Positions 63,756-64,000 of a DNA stretch of 64,000 nt are shown here, piece after piece (positions within the stretch are counted from its first letter, which is position 1; the number at the start of each line of letters is the position of its first letter). The DNA lies in the NCBI RefSeq assembly GCF_013181195.1, contig NZ_SMZP01000006.1, positions 62,001 through 126,000 on the forward strand, in the 5' to 3' direction. This DNA comes from Caulobacter sp. RHG1 (lineage in GTDB: Bacteria; Pseudomonadota; Alphaproteobacteria; Caulobacterales; Caulobacteraceae). The notes under the pieces were generated by a model. That model worked only from the letters and a program-made list of their open reading frames with translations. It was not told where the DNA came from and searched no databases. Position numbers and translations under genes: made by a program.

Positions 63756-63830
63756 GGACGCGTAGCTCAGCGGGAGAGCACCTCGTTGACATCGAGGGGG
63801 TCACAGGTTCAATCCCTGTCGCGTCCACCA
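63756..63830 (+). tRNA. tRNA-Val (anticodon GAC)
   Basis: A 75-base tRNA with an encoded CCA end. The acceptor stem is GGACGCG/CGCGTCC; the anticodon stem CCTCG/CGAGG holds the loop TTGACAT with anticodon GAC at 63788-63790; the T-arm is CAGGTTCAATCCCTG. It decodes GUC and GUU. Confidence 0.97.
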
Positions 63831-63979
63831 TTCTCCCTTCTGAAAATTCAGCAGACTTGATCCTGCACCCGGTGCGGACGCATCCTGCGCCGTTCCCGAA
63901 GCGTCGTCGCTTCAATAAAATCTAAAGATGCATCTCTGACATAGATCCCCTTGGGTTGAATTGTGTCGGGAGAGCTTTG

Positions 63980-64000
63980 ATGTCCATTCAGGTCGACATG
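63980..64000 (+). CDS. Possible start of a CDS cut by the right edge
   Basis: ATG at 63980 opens MSIQVDM and runs off the window. GGGAGAG lies 5 bases upstream. Only seven codons are visible, so nothing can be said of function. Confidence 0.4.

Overview
The window is high-GC, densely coded alphaproteobacterial chromosome, most likely from Caulobacter or a close relative. This rests on gene content: a TipF-type flagellar c-di-GMP receptor, a CpdR response regulator, a tandem pair of UrcA-family small proteins, CdnL/CarD, a GcvA-like LysR regulator, and intergenic hairpin repeats of a kind common in this group. No prophage, plasmid backbone, CRISPR array or IS transposase is visible. Most of the window is ordinary core genome, with accessory or poorly described loci scattered in it.

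Layout. 1-5.9 kb: the 5' end of an exported protein, nhaA overlapping an MFS gene, a lone DUF262-DUF1524 (GmrSD-like) putative defence gene, cdnL and fdxA. 6-15 kb: a PAS-GGDEF-EAL c-di-GMP protein, an S4 RNA-binding protein coupled to a SUV3-like helicase, a phosphate-selective-type porin, an exported amidohydrolase and an MGMT-type protein. 15-19 kb: a DUF3617 protein, rpmB, a divergent MarR/MFS pair with a palindromic operator, and two UrcA paralogues that share a 5' leader. 19-25 kb: an esterase-like protein coupled to cobT, a DUF1328 protein, a DUF3089 hydrolase, an exported charged-repeat protein, and a 43-aa membrane protein. 25-31 kb: groESL with CIRCE, a VOC protein, a second MGMT-type protein, an acyl-CoA dehydrogenase with a PsrA-like operator, and a GNAT protein. 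31-45 kb: a 400-aa protein of unknown function, mutL, two degenerate TraB/GumN proteins, lspA, ileS, a leaderless HtrA-like protease, ribF, a MaoC hydratase, a HAD phosphatase and NnrU. 45-51 kb: a MITE-like insertion with a 12-bp target duplication, a 2OG oxygenase coupled to a stand-alone Ada zinc domain, tipF, feoAB and a 3-hydroxyacyl-CoA dehydrogenase. 51-54.4 kb: a complete EF-P lysylation cassette (epmB, a 55-aa ORF, epmA, efp). 54.4-64 kb: a giant protein built of about 190 octapeptide repeats, a hybrid histidine kinase, a LysR regulator, a 40-aa exported peptide, an N-formylglutamate amidohydrolase, cpdR and tRNA-Val(GAC).

Functional links. EpmB, EpmA and EF-P form one modification pathway. 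groES-groEL and feoA-feoB are regulated operons. The two MGMT-type proteins, the Ada zinc domain and the AlkB-like dioxygenase are separate genes that together cover functions Ada/AlkB combine elsewhere. The least explained elements are the octapeptide-repeat giant, the charged-repeat exported protein, the twin TraB/GumN proteins lacking the family histidines, the conserved leader upstream of both urcA genes, and the insertion between the NnrU and oxygenase genes. Several short genes (40-55 codons) with good ribosome binding sites are included.
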